A stretch of DNA of 64,000 bases. It comes from Bacillus sp. 103mf (lineage in GTDB: Bacteria > Bacillota > Bacilli > Bacillales > Bacillaceae_G). The stretch spans positions 1 through 64,000 of the forward strand of contig NZ_FPAF01000016.1 of the NCBI RefSeq assembly GCF_900116295.1, given 5' to 3'. The notes under the pieces are model-generated. The model saw only the letters and a list, made by a program, of their open reading frames with translations. It searched no databases and was not told the origin of the DNA. The position numbers and the translations under genes are program-made. Below, one piece after another: positions 52,501-61,019 of the stretch. Numbering within the stretch: position 1 is the first letter of the stretch; the number at the start of each line of letters is the position of its first letter.

Positions 52501-53225
52501 GGCACATCGGTTTGATCACCCCAAATTTGCGGCGAAGCTGGCGGTAAGTCAGCGTACCAATCGTAGAAGCTCAGCATCGGTCCGCCCATAAGCTGCATAA
52601 AGCGACTGCCAGCTGCGTGACTTAACATTGACATCGCAGGGATTGGTGAGAAACCAACATTTCGATCAGGGCCATACTTGATTACTGTATATAGTAAGGA
52701 AGCAGCAACGAGCTGTAATACTTCATCCCAATTTGCACGAATGAAGCCGCCTTTTCCGCGAGCACTTTTATATGCGCGTGCTTTTTCTGGATTTTCAACA
52801 ATGCTTTTCCAAGCATCTAACGGCGATTCATGTTTTTGTAGTTCTTCTTGCCACATATTCCAAAGGACGCCGCGTACATATGGATATTTCACGCGAAGCG
52901 GACTATAAATGTACCAAGAAAAGCTTGCTCCGCGCGGACATCCGCGTGGCTCAAAGTCTGGCATATCAGGACCAGTAGACGGATAATTTAGCTCTTGTCC
53001 TTCCCAAGTGACAATTCCATCCTTTACGTAAATGTTCCAGCTGCAAGAACCGGTGCAGTTTACGCCGTGTGTGGAGCGAATTACTTTATCATGTTGCCAC
53101 CGTTTTCTATAGGCATTTTCCCATTCCCGGTCTTCATACGTTTCTTGCGTATGATTATCGTTATAACGATCTATTGGAGAAAAATATTTTAAACGTTGCA
53201 TGAGTGGTGATAGTTTCTTTTTCAT
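49542..53225 (-). CDS. narG: Respiratory nitrate reductase alpha subunit (Mo-bisMGD)
   Basis: 1227 aa catalytic subunit that reduces nitrate to nitrite in anaerobic respiration. Start ATG 53225 preferred over GTG 53234, by spacing from AAAGGAGTG. FS0 cluster ligands H53, C57 and C61 (HGVNCTGSC) plus a later Cys in RGCPRG. The Mo-ligand Asp lies in SFYDWYADLPP near residue 217. No Tat signal, as in cytoplasm-facing NarG. First gene of narGHJI; promoter with a perfect Fnr box upstream. Confidence 0.97.
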   Translation of the reverse strand: MKKKLSPLMQRLKYFSPIDRYNDNHTQETYEDREWENAYRKRWQHDKVIRSTHGVNCTGSCSWNIYVKDGIVTWEGQELNYPSTGPDMPDFEPRGCPRGASFSWYIYSPLRVKYPYVRGVLWNMWQEELQKHESPLDAWKSIVENPEKARAYKSARGKGGFIRANWDEVLQLVAASLLYTVIKYGPDRNVGFSPIPAMSMLSHAAGSRFMQLMGGPMLSFYDWYADLPPASPQIWGDQTDVPESSDWYNAGYIMTWGSNVPLTRTPDAHFLAEVRYKGTKVVSVSPDFAESTKFADDWISVKQGTDGALAMAMGHVILQEFYVDKQVDYFINYAKQYTDFPFLVTLKQQEGQFVADRFLNAADIGRETKLGEWKPVLWNDNGHDFATPHGTMGSRWDNEKKWNLRLEDEQTGEKIDPRLSLLGMEDAIRTVQIPYFSDDGNEVLERTIPVKKIPTPNGDLFVTTVYDLTLANYGVDRGLGGQEPKSFDEDVPFTPAWQEKMTGVKRELIIQIAREFAQNAVDTNGRSMIIVGAGINHWFNSDTIYRAVLNLVLLVGAQGVNGGGWAHYVGQEKLRPAEGWQTIATAKDWQGPPKLQNGTSFFYFVTDQWRYEDTPVGHLASPVVGNSRYQHHGDYNVLAARLGWLPSYPTFEKNGIELYKEAVASGATTQEEIGKYVAQKLKDKELKFAIEDPDNKNNFPRNLFVWRANLISSSGKGHEYFLKHLLGTTNGLMNDDSDSLRPEEIKWHEEAPEGKLDLLINLDFRMAGTALYSDIVLPASTWYEKHDLSSTDMHPFVHPFNPAIGSPWEARSDWDIFCSLSKAVSDLAQKLDLEPMKEVVATPLLHDTPQELAQPLGQIKDWSKGECEPIPGKTMPQIHVVERDYKTLHDKMTALGPNVGKQPIGTKGISWSAEKEYEQLKSKLGVIRTDSIAKGCPDITEAINAAEAVLTLSSTTNGHMAVKAWESLEKQTDLQLRDLAEEREEECFTFEQITAQPKTVITSPAFSGSEKGGRRYSPFTTNVERLIPWRTITGRQSFYLDHDMMKEFGETMATFKPILQHKPFRKSRPEVEGKEITLNYLTPHNKWSIHSMYFDALPMLTLFRGGPTVWMNKDDAAEAGVADNDWIECFNRNGVVVARAVVTHRMPRGMAFMHHAQDRHINVPGTNLTSNRGGTHNSPTRIHVKPTHMIGGYGQLSYGFNYYGPTGNQRDLNVVIRKLKEVDWLED

Positions 53226-53256
53226 ATTGTTCACTCCTTTTTGCGTCTCTCTTGCT

Positions 53257-53306
53257 TACTTTCACTATAAGAGGGCACGCAAAATAGAGATGTGATATCC
53301 ATCACA
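53257..53306 (-). promoter_or_regulatory. Fnr-dependent promoter of narGHJI
   Basis: Perfect palindrome TGTGATATCCATCACA at 53291-53306. On the minus strand TATAGT lies at 53269-53264, giving a centre-to--10-end distance of 34.5 bp and a predicted activator position of -41.5. The geometry is identical to the moaB promoter. Confidence 0.88.
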
Positions 53307-53357
53307 GTTCAACAGATTGTCAAAAAATTATTGATATATAAGGGAAAATGAAAAAAA

Positions 53358-53373
53358 TGTGATATTTTGCACA
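53358..53373 (-). promoter_or_regulatory. Second, weaker Fnr-type site upstream of narG
   Basis: TGTGATATTTTGCACA differs from the full palindrome by one base (GCACA for TCACA). It lies 67 bp upstream of the first box, near -108 from the inferred narG start site. Could be an auxiliary site. Confidence 0.5.
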
Positions 53374-53401
53374 TCGCAAAATATGTTTTGTATGTAAAGT
53401 A

Positions 53402-53411
53402 GGGGGGGGGG
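53402..53411 (+). repeat. Ten-G homopolymer
   Basis: Run of ten G in the non-coding gap between nar and fnr, 29 bp from R1 copy H. Runs of this length are prone to slippage or to sequencing error. The 53307-53644 gap otherwise holds the second Fnr site and R1 copy H. Confidence 0.7.
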
Positions 53412-53439
53412 AGAAAGAAAAAAGAGCAGCATCCTCAAT

Positions 53440-53639
53440 CATATATCCATTTTAAATTTCTGACACATAAGCTGCTGCTATGCAGAATAAAACATGATTG
53501 CTACATGCGTGCTCCCTTTGTTTGAAACCTCGCAATGTGGCAGGAGAAGGCTCTGACCGCTTCTATGCACGGCCAGATGCTCTCGTCCCTCCCAAAAAAG
53601 AAAAGGGTTTTTATGTCGGTTTTTTAACTTGTATATATA
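53440..53639 (+). repeat. Repeat R1, copy H
   Basis: Full-length (about 200 bp): ATATATCCATTTTAAATTTC left end, GCTGCTATGCAG, GTGGCAG, CTGACC-N12-GGCCAG, ATGCTCTCGTCC, GGGTTTTTATGTCGG and TTTTTTAACTTGTATATATA right end. The ends of this copy show the inverted-repeat relation most clearly. Ends 6 bp from the fnr stop codon. Confidence 0.88.
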
Positions 53640-53644
53640 GAATG

Positions 53645-54337
53645 CTACTCAATACTACAAATAGAAGTAGGGCAATCTTCACAAGCGATTGCACATTTTA
53701 AAAAGTGTAAATTATGAATGGTGATTTTGCCTTTATGAATAGAAATAACGTCTTGTTTTTTTAAATCATTTAACATGCGATTGACACTTTCACGGGAGGT
53801 TGCACAGAAGTTTGCAAGCTCTTGATTCGTTAATGGAAGATCGATAAGAATACCATCTTCTTTTAAAATGCCATAACTATTCGTCATGCGAATAAGAGTC
53901 GAGTAGAGTGCTCCCTTTTTGCCGTGCAATACTAAATCACGAAACTTCGTTTGCATTCTTCGTAAATGTTCACTAACCCACTTCATAAATTCGAAGGCAA
54001 GAGCTGGTTTTTCCAGCAATGCTTTTTCTAATGCATCCCGCTTAATGACGCCGATTTCTGCATGTTCAAGCACTTTTGCATTTAATAGATACTTGGCATT
54101 TTCTGTAAATAATGTAAGTTCCCCAATAATATCATTCTCCGAACAAATGCGCAGTGTCAATTCTTGACCGTCGGCGCTAATTTTACTAATTTGCACTTTT
54201 CCAGAGTGAATAATATATAGTTCTTTTGCCTTCATACCTTCTTGGAAAATATAATTAGATTTGTTCACTTGCATTTTATATTCGACAGATGCGAGTAATT
54301 CTTTTAAATCATTTGATAATGCAGTACTGTTTGCCAC
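53645..54337 (-). CDS. fnr: Anaerobic regulator Fnr (Crp/Fnr family)
   Basis: About 230 aa. GTG 54337 is preferred, 8 bases after AGAGAGG; a GTG at 54346 is too close. N-terminal cyclic-nucleotide-type domain (LYIIHSGKVQIS), C-terminal helix-turn-helix (LTNQELANFCATSRESVNRML). The C-terminus has the cysteine group CAIACEDCPTSIC, the [4Fe-4S] site placed at the C-terminus in Bacillus Fnr, unlike E. coli. It activates narG, and its boxes are seen before moaB, narG, moaA and moaC. Confidence 0.95.
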   Translation of the reverse strand: MANSTALSNDLKELLASVEYKMQVNKSNYIFQEGMKAKELYIIHSGKVQISKISADGQELTLRICSENDIIGELTLFTENAKYLLNAKVLEHAEIGVIKRDALEKALLEKPALAFEFMKWVSEHLRRMQTKFRDLVLHGKKGALYSTLIRMTNSYGILKEDGILIDLPLTNQELANFCATSRESVNRMLNDLKKQDVISIHKGKITIHNLHFLKCAIACEDCPTSICSIE

Positions 54338-54477
54338 AGCAATCACCTCTCTTCTCAGAATAGTCTATTTCTTATTTTGAATATAAATATAGTGAAAATG
54401 CAAGAGATTTTTTTCCTTGACTAATTGTGAACAGTTTTTGAACAGATTTGTGAAGAATTTTTGAATGAAGAAATTGA

Positions 54478-54521
54478 TGTGAGAAATATCACAACATAGA
54501 GTGTTGTTCTTTTTTTATGAT
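54478..54521 (+). promoter_or_regulatory. Fnr box and -10 of moaA (shared gap with fnr)
   Basis: Perfect palindrome TGTGAGAAATATCACA at 54478-54493, with TATGAT at 54516-54521 (35.5 bp from centre to -10 end). For the divergent fnr gene no -10 is found at the matching distance, so activation points mainly to moaA. Autoregulation of fnr remains possible. Confidence 0.8.
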
Positions 54522-54635
54522 GAAGACAAATGAAAGACAGCCAAAAAAAGATAAAGTGCAAGGGCAAAAACACCCTATTTAAAAATATATTATAATAGAA
54601 TAAAAGTATATATGCAGCAAGAAGGAGGGGTGAAG

Positions 54636-55649
54636 ATGACTGAGAAGATTGTAGATGTATGGCAGCGGCCACTTCAAGATTTACGCATTTCTGTTATTGA
54701 TCGTTGTAATTTTCGGTGCACGTATTGTATGCCGGCTGAAGTGTTTGGGCCAGATTATGCATTTTTAAAAGAAGAGTTTTTACTGACGTTTGATGAGATT
54801 GAGCGATTGGCTAAACTTTTTGTTCGCATGGGCGTAAGGAAAATTCGTTTAACTGGCGGCGAACCGTTACTTCGTAAAGATTTACCACAGCTTATTAAAC
54901 GTCTTGTTAAAATAGAAGGTTTAACAGATATTGGACTAACGACAAATGGCATTCATTTAACGAAGCAAGCAAAGGCATTGAAAGAGGCAGGTTTACAGCG
55001 AATAAACGTCAGTTTAGATGCGTTAGATGATGATGTATTTCGAAGTATTAATGGTCGCAATGTAGGTACAAAACCTGTATTACGAGGAATTGAAGAAGCA
55101 AGATTCGCCGGCTTAGACGTAAAAATTAATATGGTCGTGAAAAAAGGAATGAACGATAAACAAATTTTGAAGATGGCCGCTTATTGTAAAGAGCAGTGCA
55201 TCCTTCTTCGCTTTATCGAATTTATGGATGTTGGAAGTACGAACGGTTGGAACTTTGAACAAGTTATTACAAAGAAAGAGTTAATCGATATAATTGGCCG
55301 TGTGTATCCAATTGAGCCAGTAGATCCACGTTATTTCGGTGAAGTGGCAAAGCGATATCGATATGTTGGAACTGAGGCCGAAGTTGGTTTTATTACTTCT
55401 GTTTCTGAATCGTTTTGTTCTTCTTGTACGAGAGCGCGCATTTCAGCAGAAGGTCAGTTGTATACATGTTTATTTGCAACGACAGGAACAGATTTACGAA
55501 CGCTGATTCGTAATGGGATAGATGATGATGAACTGTTTCAAGTTGTGCAAGATGCGTGGAAGAAGCGGGGAGATCGTTATTCAGATGAACGAACGGAAGA
55601 AAGTGCAAATAACCGCCCAAAAATTGAAATGTCATATATTGGCGGATAG
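54636..55649 (+). CDS. moaA: GTP 3',8-cyclase MoaA (radical SAM)
   Basis: 337 aa; ATG 54636 after GGAGGGG. First step of molybdopterin synthesis: GTP to 3',8-cH2GTP. Radical SAM cluster CNFRCTYC near residue 24; second cluster Cys residues in [11 protein letters not shown] and later TCLF; C-terminal GG (SYIGG) present. Start of the moaA-moeB pair. Confidence 0.95.
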   Translation: MTEKIVDVWQRPLQDLRISVIDRCNFRCTYCMPAEVFGPDYAFLKEEFLLTFDEIERLAKLFVRMGVRKIRLTGGEPLLRKDLPQLIKRLVKIEGLTDIGLTTNGIHLTKQAKALKEAGLQRINVSLDALDDDVFRSINGRNVGTKPVLRGIEEARFAGLDVKINMVVKKGMNDKQILKMAAYCKEQCILLRFIEFMDVGSTNGWNFEQVITKKELIDIIGRVYPIEPVDPRYFGEVAKRYRYVGTEAEVGFITSVSESFCSSCTRARISAEGQLYTCLFATTGTDLRTLIRNGIDDDELFQVVQDAWKKRGDRYSDERTEESANNRPKIEMSYIGG

Positions 55650-55664
55650 GGAGAAGGGGTTAAG

Positions 55665-56678
55665 ATGCAAGAGCGGTACTCACGACAAATATTATTTTCT
55701 GAGATTGGGGAAGCTGGTCAGCGAAATTTACGTGAAAAACACGTATTAATCATTGGCGCTGGTGCACTTGGTGCAGCAAATGCTGAGGCGCTTGTTCGGG
55801 CAGGAATTGGCAAGTTGACGATTGCAGATCGTGATTATGTCGAATGGAGCAATTTGCAAAGGCAGCAATTATATACAGAAGAAGATGCGAAGCGTTATGT
55901 GCCAAAAGCAGTTGCAGCCGCGCAGCACTTAAGGCGGATTAATTCTGACGTAGCTATTCAGCCAGTTGTAACGGATGTAACGGTGCAAGAAATAGAGCGG
56001 CTTGTTCAAAACGTGGATGTTATGATTGATGCAACGGATAATTTCGATACGCGCCTTCTTATTAATGATATTTCACAAAAGTATAACGTTCCGTGGATAT
56101 ACGGTGGCTGCGTTGGGAGTTACGGTGTAACGTATACGATTATTCCAGGGAAAACACCATGTTTTCGCTGTTTAATGGAGCATCCAACGAGCGGAGCAAC
56201 GTGTGATACAGCGGGAATTATTCAACCAGCCGTACAAATGGTTGTTGCTTATCAAGTTGCCGAAGCTTTAAAAATATTAGTTGGAGATTTTGCAGCACTA
56301 AGGGAAACGATGGTATCATTTGATCTTTGGAATAATCAGTATATGGCATTTAAAGTAAATAGGCAGAAAAAAGAAAACTGTCTATCATGCGGCAAGCTGC
56401 GTACATATCCAAGCTTAACATTTGAAGCACAAATGAAAACAGAAGTACTATGCGGCCGTAATACGGTTCAGATACGTCCAGGCATAAATCAGCCGCTTAA
56501 CTTAGAAGAATTGGAAAAGCGCTTACAAAGAAGCGTGCTAGTAGAGAGGACACCGTACTTATTATCATTTCATGCTGATGAATATCGCTTCGTTTTATTC
56601 CAAGACGGGCGGGCATTCGTTCATGGTACAAATGATATACAAGTGGCAAAGCGATTATATGCGCGTTATATAGGGTGA
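55665..56678 (+). CDS. moeB: ThiF/MoeB-family adenylyltransferase MoeB
   Basis: 337 aa. Nucleotide loop IIGAGALGAANAEAL near residue 27; zinc Cys pairs in CFRCLME and CLSCGKL. Adenylates the C-terminal glycine of MoaD so that sulfur can be loaded. The extra C-terminal part (about residues 245-337) has no rhodanese Cys and is typical of Bacillus MoeB/ThiF. Fifteen bases after moaA. Confidence 0.88.
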   Translation: MQERYSRQILFSEIGEAGQRNLREKHVLIIGAGALGAANAEALVRAGIGKLTIADRDYVEWSNLQRQQLYTEEDAKRYVPKAVAAAQHLRRINSDVAIQPVVTDVTVQEIERLVQNVDVMIDATDNFDTRLLINDISQKYNVPWIYGGCVGSYGVTYTIIPGKTPCFRCLMEHPTSGATCDTAGIIQPAVQMVVAYQVAEALKILVGDFAALRETMVSFDLWNNQYMAFKVNRQKKENCLSCGKLRTYPSLTFEAQMKTEVLCGRNTVQIRPGINQPLNLEELEKRLQRSVLVERTPYLLSFHADEYRFVLFQDGRAFVHGTNDIQVAKRLYARYIG

Positions 56679-56704
56679 ATCCAAAGGGGGGGCCCCCTTG
56701 GATT
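56678..56704. terminator. GC-rich hairpin between convergent moeB and moaC
   Basis: AATCCAA-GGGGG / CCCCC-TTGGATT; no T-run. It overlaps both stop codons. Confidence 0.55.
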
Positions 56705-57191
56705 AAGACTGATTTCTTATATAATCACCGTTTTTGCCGCCTGTTTTTTCAAACAAGTATGTTTCACCAATAATCATACCTTTATCGACAGCTTTGCACA
56801 TGTCATATACGGTAAGAGCAGTAGCAGAAGCGGCAGTTAAGGCTTCCATTTCAACGCCGGTACTGCCTTCTGTTTTCACTTTTACTTCAATAAGCAAACG
56901 ATATTGTTCATCTGCAATATGCCAGTCAAAGGAAATATCAACACCTTTAAGAAGCAGCGGATGACACATCGGAATAATATCAGAAGTACGTTTTGCTGCC
57001 ATAATACCAGCGATTTGTGCAACGGCTAAAACATCGCCTTTTCCGATTTCATTACGGGTGATTTTATCATAAATTTCTTTCGTCACAATGATGCTAGAAC
57101 GAGCGATAGCTGTTCGTACAGTAATTTTTTTATCGCTAATATCGACCATTTTGGCACGGCCTTGATTATTAAAATGAGTAAATGAAGACAT
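56703..57191 (-). CDS. moaC: Cyclic pyranopterin monophosphate synthase MoaC
   Basis: 162 aa; ATG 57191 ([19 protein letters not shown]) after GGAGGAA. Second step of molybdopterin synthesis. Active-site text [12 protein letters not shown] near residue 75, [16 protein letters not shown] near residue 105 and [10 protein letters not shown] are all typical. It is the only mo gene read in the opposite direction in this block, and it has its own Fnr-type promoter. Confidence 0.95.
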   Translation of the reverse strand: MSSFTHFNNQGRAKMVDISDKKITVRTAIARSSIIVTKEIYDKITRNEIGKGDVLAVAQIAGIMAAKRTSDIIPMCHPLLLKGVDISFDWHIADEQYRLLIEVKVKTEGSTGVEMEALTAASATALTVYDMCKAVDKGMIIGETYLFEKTGGKNGDYIRNQS

Positions 57192-57228
57192 GAAATTCCT
57201 CCTTGAAGTAATTGCTATTATGATTAGC

Positions 57229-57271
57229 ATTGTACAACAAAAATTGTAATGAAGATGTGATATTTTGCAAA
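57229..57271 (-). promoter_or_regulatory. Probable Fnr-dependent promoter of moaC
   Basis: TGTGATATTTTGCAAA at 57256-57271 (two mismatches in the second half-site), with TACAAT on the minus strand at 57234-57229. The centre to -10-end distance is 34.5 bp, exactly as at moaB and narG. The conserved spacing raises confidence in a weak match. Confidence 0.6.
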
Positions 57272-57286
57272 TACGAGGTGAAAATG

Positions 57287-58579
57287 ATGCTAGAAAAACG
57301 AATACCAATTGCAGTTAGTGATGCAGTCGCACGTGTAATGAAGTATGCACAGCGCGGAGAAATTGAGCGCGTACCACTTACGGAAAGTTATGGACGAATT
57401 CTTGGGGAAGATGTAATTGCTGATCATGATGTGCCTCATTTCGACCGATCTCCATACGATGGGTTTGCGATTCGTGCAGAAGATACGAAGAAAGCAAGTT
57501 ATGAACATCCGGTCGAATTTGAAGTTGTTGGAGAAATTGGAGCTGGTTCTGTTTTTACAGAGGAAGTGAAGGCATTTCAAGCGGTGCGGATTATGACCGG
57601 TGCAGCGATTCCAACTGGTTGTGATGCAGTTGTCATGCTTGAGCTGACAGAAGGATTTCAAAAAGACGAGAAGACATATATGAAATTGAAGCGTCCGTTT
57701 CAGTCAGGCGATAATATTTCACGCAAGGGTGAAGATGTCAGGAAACACCATGTGCTTGTCGAAAAAGGAACGACGATTAACCCAGGAGTGGCAGCGCTTC
57801 TTGCAACGTTTGGCTATAGTGAAGTGGCCGTTATAAAACGTCCGGTTATTGGAATTGTGACGACAGGAAGTGAATTGTTAGAAGTTCATCAGCCGCTTGA
57901 ACCAGGAAAAATTCGCAACAGTAACTCATATATGATTGCTGCACAAATTATGCGAGCAGGCGGAACGGTTCGGTATTACGGACAATTCGCAGATGACTTT
58001 GACACTTGCTATGAGATGGTAAAAAAGACAATGGAAGAAGTCGATATTCTCATTACGACAGGCGGTGTGTCAGTTGGTGATTATGACTACTTACCAGCTA
58101 TTTATGAAAAGCTTGGAGCGAACGTACTGTTCAATAAAGTAGCGATGCGCCCGGGAAGTGTAACGACAGTAGCGGAAGTAAATGGAAAATTACTATTTGG
58201 ATTATCAGGAAATCCATCTGCTTGCTATGTTGGATTTGAATTGTTTGTACGTCCGGTTGTTCGAACATTTCTACATATGAAAGAGCCGCATATGTACCGC
58301 AGTGATGCCATTTTAATGAAGGGGTTCCCGAAAGCAAATCCATTTACACGCTTTGTTAGAGGGAAAGTAGACATTGTAAATGGAAGGCTGCAAGCAGTGC
58401 CAGTTGGACTTGATAAATCAAGTGCTGTTTCTTCACTAGCCGATGCAAATGCTTTTATCGTCCTGCCAGGTGGCACGCGCGGTTTTGAAGAAGGTATGAC
58501 TGTTACTGTCTTTTTATTAGACAGAGAGCAAGGAAGTGAGTGGCCGTGGAAAGAGCCGTTCCAGTCTTACAAATCGTAG
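57287..58579 (+). CDS. moeA: Molybdopterin molybdenumtransferase MoeA
   Basis: 430 aa (ATG 57287; an adjacent ATG at 57284 is nearer the CGAGGTG site). Inserts molybdate into adenylated molybdopterin. Motifs: [16 protein letters not shown] near residue 46, [11 protein letters not shown] near residue 100, [11 protein letters not shown] near residue 258 and [13 protein letters not shown] near residue 306. It overlaps mobB by 34 bases. Confidence 0.95.
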   Translation: MLEKRIPIAVSDAVARVMKYAQRGEIERVPLTESYGRILGEDVIADHDVPHFDRSPYDGFAIRAEDTKKASYEHPVEFEVVGEIGAGSVFTEEVKAFQAVRIMTGAAIPTGCDAVVMLELTEGFQKDEKTYMKLKRPFQSGDNISRKGEDVRKHHVLVEKGTTINPGVAALLATFGYSEVAVIKRPVIGIVTTGSELLEVHQPLEPGKIRNSNSYMIAAQIMRAGGTVRYYGQFADDFDTCYEMVKKTMEEVDILITTGGVSVGDYDYLPAIYEKLGANVLFNKVAMRPGSVTTVAEVNGKLLFGLSGNPSACYVGFELFVRPVVRTFLHMKEPHMYRSDAILMKGFPKANPFTRFVRGKVDIVNGRLQAVPVGLDKSSAVSSLADANAFIVLPGGTRGFEEGMTVTVFLLDREQGSEWPWKEPFQSYKS

Positions 58580-59061
58580 GGTATCAAAATAGTGGGAAGA
58601 CAACTTTGACAGAGAAGCTGATTAAAGCGCTAACGAATGAAGGTGTGAAAGTAGGCGCGATTAAGCATCATGGGCACGGAGGGTATCCAGAATTGCCGCT
58701 GCAAAAAGATAGCGAACGTCATCGCCAAGCTGGAGCGATTGTCAGCGCAGTGGAAGGGGACGGATTATTGTCTTTATCCGCTCAGCGCGACTGGTCTTTA
58801 GAAAAAATTATTCATTTGTATACATGTTTTGAAGCGGAAGTCATAATCGTTGAAGGATATAAAAAAGAACGATACCCGAAAGTTGTTTTACTTCGGTCAG
58901 AGGAAGATGCTTCTTTATTAGAAAGTGTAGAAAATGTGATCGCCGTTATTACATGGAATGAGGCTCTAAAAACAGGGCAAGAGAACTATCAAGTTTTTTA
59001 TATAACAGAAGATGAGAAGTATATAAATTGGTTCGTACAAAGAATGAGGGATGCAAAATGA
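58546..59061 (+). CDS. mobB: Molybdopterin-guanine dinucleotide biosynthesis protein MobB
   Basis: 171 aa P-loop GTPase. GTG 58546 is chosen, 9 bases after GGAAG; GTG 58540 overlaps the site. P-loop GYQNSGKTT near residue 10, with IKHHGHGGYP near residue 42. Helps MobA to make or hand over MGD. Stop overlaps the moaE start (ATGA). Confidence 0.92.
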   Translation: MERAVPVLQIVGYQNSGKTTLTEKLIKALTNEGVKVGAIKHHGHGGYPELPLQKDSERHRQAGAIVSAVEGDGLLSLSAQRDWSLEKIIHLYTCFEAEVIIVEGYKKERYPKVVLLRSEEDASLLESVENVIAVITWNEALKTGQENYQVFYITEDEKYINWFVQRMRDAK

Positions 59062-59528
59062 CAAAAACGTATTTTGAAGTAGTGGATACGCCGATTTCCA
59101 TTGAAGAAGTAGCGCAGAAAGTCATTCGCCGTGAATGCGGCGCTGTGACGACATTCATTGGTACAGTGCGCGAATTTACGAAAGGGCGCCGTACGCTTTA
59201 CCTAGAGTATGCTGCATACCGTTCGATGGCTGAAAAAATGCTTGCCAAAATTGGTGAAGAAACGAAAGAAAAATGGCCAGGAACATATGTGGCCATTTCA
59301 CATCGCATCGGCACATTGCAAATTTCTGATATTGCGGTTGTTGTTGCCGTATCGACGCCGCACCGAAAAGCGGCGTATGAAGCGAATGAATATATTATGG
59401 AACGCATTAAACAAATTGTTCCCATTTGGAAGAAAGAGTTTTGGGAAGACGGTGAGAAATGGATTGGTGATCAATTAGAGCAAACACCGTATCCAAACGG
59501 AGAACCAGGAAAGGAGAAAGTGGAATGA
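59058..59528 (+). CDS. moaE: Molybdopterin synthase catalytic subunit MoaE
   Basis: 156 aa; start coupled to the mobB stop. Typical MoaE text: CGAVTTFIGTVREFTKGR near residue 30, SHRIGTLQISDIAVVVAV near residue 80, and PIWKKEFWEDGEKWIG with the catalytic Lys near residue 118. Works with MoaD to put two sulfurs into precursor Z. Confidence 0.95.
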   Translation: MTKTYFEVVDTPISIEEVAQKVIRRECGAVTTFIGTVREFTKGRRTLYLEYAAYRSMAEKMLAKIGEETKEKWPGTYVAISHRIGTLQISDIAVVVAVSTPHRKAAYEANEYIMERIKQIVPIWKKEFWEDGEKWIGDQLEQTPYPNGEPGKEKVE

Positions 59529-59758
59529 TTACAGTATTATTATTTTCCCATCTACAAGAAGAAGCTGGAACACACCAATTACAAATTGATGTACAAAACC
59601 TTACGGTAGCAGAGCTGAAGGAGCTTGTAATGAAGGACTACAATGTCTCCCTTTCTCAGCACATAATGGTAGCAATTAATGAAGAATATGCGAATGAAGA
59701 TGATATGATCCAAGATGGTGATGTTGTCGCATTGATTCCACCCGTAAGCGGCGGGTGA
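59525..59758 (+). CDS. moaD: Molybdopterin synthase sulfur carrier subunit MoaD
   Basis: 77 aa ubiquitin-like protein, ending in the required double glycine (PPVSGG). Start overlaps the moaE stop. Thiocarboxylated by MoeB action and then joined to MoaE. A 14-bp hairpin follows before narK. Confidence 0.95.
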   Translation: MITVLLFSHLQEEAGTHQLQIDVQNLTVAELKELVMKDYNVSLSQHIMVAINEEYANEDDMIQDGDVVALIPPVSGG

Positions 59759-59762
59759 TTCT

Positions 59763-59800
59763 CTCCTGCCTAATCATGAAAGAACGTGATTAGGCAGGAG
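59763..59800 (+). other. Strong hairpin between moaD and narK, no T-run
   Basis: CTCCTGCCTAATCA / TGATTAGGCAGGAG, a perfect 14-bp stem with a 10-base loop, and no poly-T tail. It could be an mRNA-processing or stability element setting the moaD:narK ratio. Confidence 0.65.
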
Positions 59801-59849
59801 GGAAGCAATAGAAAATGTGAAATATTGAACAAAATAGGGGGAGAGACTA

Positions 59850-61019
59850 ATGAAAAATCCGAATTTTCAGTTAGGATTACAAACTTCAAATCTTATACTT
59901 GGCTTTATGGTATGGGTGATTTTATCTGCTTTAATGCCATTTATTAAAGCAGACATTGCGTTAACAGCAGGACAGATTTCTCTTGTCACAGCAGTACCAG
60001 TCATTTTAGGCTCTATTCTTCGCATTCCAATTGGTTACTGGACCAATCGTTACGGAGCAAGAAAATTATTCTTTATTAGTTTTATTATTCTATTATTCCC
60101 TGTCTTTTATATTAGTATGGCAACATCGATGCTAGATTTAATTATTGGCGGTTTATTTGCTGGGGTTGGCGGAGCTGTATTCTCTGTAGGGGTAACATCT
60201 CTTCTGAAATACTATCCGAAAGAAAAGCATGGCTTTGTAAACGGAATATACGGAATAGGAAATATAGGGACAGCAGTTACATCCTTTCTCGCACCAGTAC
60301 TTGCAACTTCATTTGGCTGGAGAACAACGGTACAAATGTACTTAATCTTACTCGCTGCATTTGCATTAGCAAACTTCCTGTTAGGAGATCGTAACGAGAA
60401 AAAGGTAAATACATCATTAACGGAACAAATTAAAGGTGTTTATAAAAATGAAAAGCTTTGGTTCTTATGTATTTTCTATTTCTTAACTTTCGGTTCGTTC
60501 GTCGCATTTACAGTTTATTTACCGAACTTCCTCGTATCTCACTTCGGCTTAGCGAAAGTAGATGCGGGATTACGTACAGCTGGTTTTATTGCATTAGCAA
60601 CAATTATGCGTCCAATTGGCGGCTGGCTCGGCGACAAATTTAATCCATTTAAAATTTTAATCTTTGTCTTTACCGGTTTAACATTAGCAGGAATTATTTT
60701 ATCATTCATGCCAAAGATGAATGTATACACATTCGGTTGTTTATTAGTTGCTTTTTGCGCTGGTACTGGAAATGGAACAATCTTTAAACTTGTACCAATG
60801 TATTTCTCAAAGCAAGCTGGTATTGTAAATGGTCTTGTATCGGCACTTGGTGGACTTGGTGGCTTCTTCCCACCATTAATTTTAACGCTATTATTCCAAC
60901 TGACAGGCCATTATGCAATTGGGTTTATGGCGTTATCAGAAGTAGCGCTTGCTTGTTTAGTTATTACTGTTTGGATGTATAGTCAAGAGAAGTTACTGGC
61001 GATGTTACAGCATAGATAG
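59850..61019 (+). CDS. narK: Nitrate/nitrite MFS transporter NarK
   Basis: 389 aa, 12 predicted helices. The two nitrate-signature glycine-rich segments are present: GVGGAVFSVGVTSLLK-YYP near residue 110 and FCAGTGNGTIFKLVPMYF near residue 305. Brings in nitrate and/or releases nitrite for NarGHI. AGGGGGAG site. Last gene of the moeA-to-narK run. Terminator at 61019-61066. Confidence 0.93.
   Translation: MKNPNFQLGLQTSNLILGFMVWVILSALMPFIKADIALTAGQISLVTAVPVILGSILRIPIGYWTNRYGARKLFFISFIILLFPVFYISMATSMLDLIIGGLFAGVGGAVFSVGVTSLLKYYPKEKHGFVNGIYGIGNIGTAVTSFLAPVLATSFGWRTTVQMYLILLAAFALANFLLGDRNEKKVNTSLTEQIKGVYKNEKLWFLCIFYFLTFGSFVAFTVYLPNFLVSHFGLAKVDAGLRTAGFIALATIMRPIGGWLGDKFNPFKILIFVFTGLTLAGIILSFMPKMNVYTFGCLLVAFCAGTGNGTIFKLVPMYFSKQAGIVNGLVSALGGLGGFFPPLILTLLFQLTGHYAIGFMALSEVALACLVITVWMYSQEKLLAMLQHR

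Noticed and set aside
49542-53225. Many 60-113 aa plus-strand frames across narG and narH
   Set aside because: Opposite-strand shadows of conserved long genes, without ribosome sites or recognisable content.
59816-59831. TGTGAAATATTGAACA before narK as an Fnr box
   Set aside because: Three mismatches in the second half-site, and a start 41.5 bp downstream of its centre would fall inside narK.
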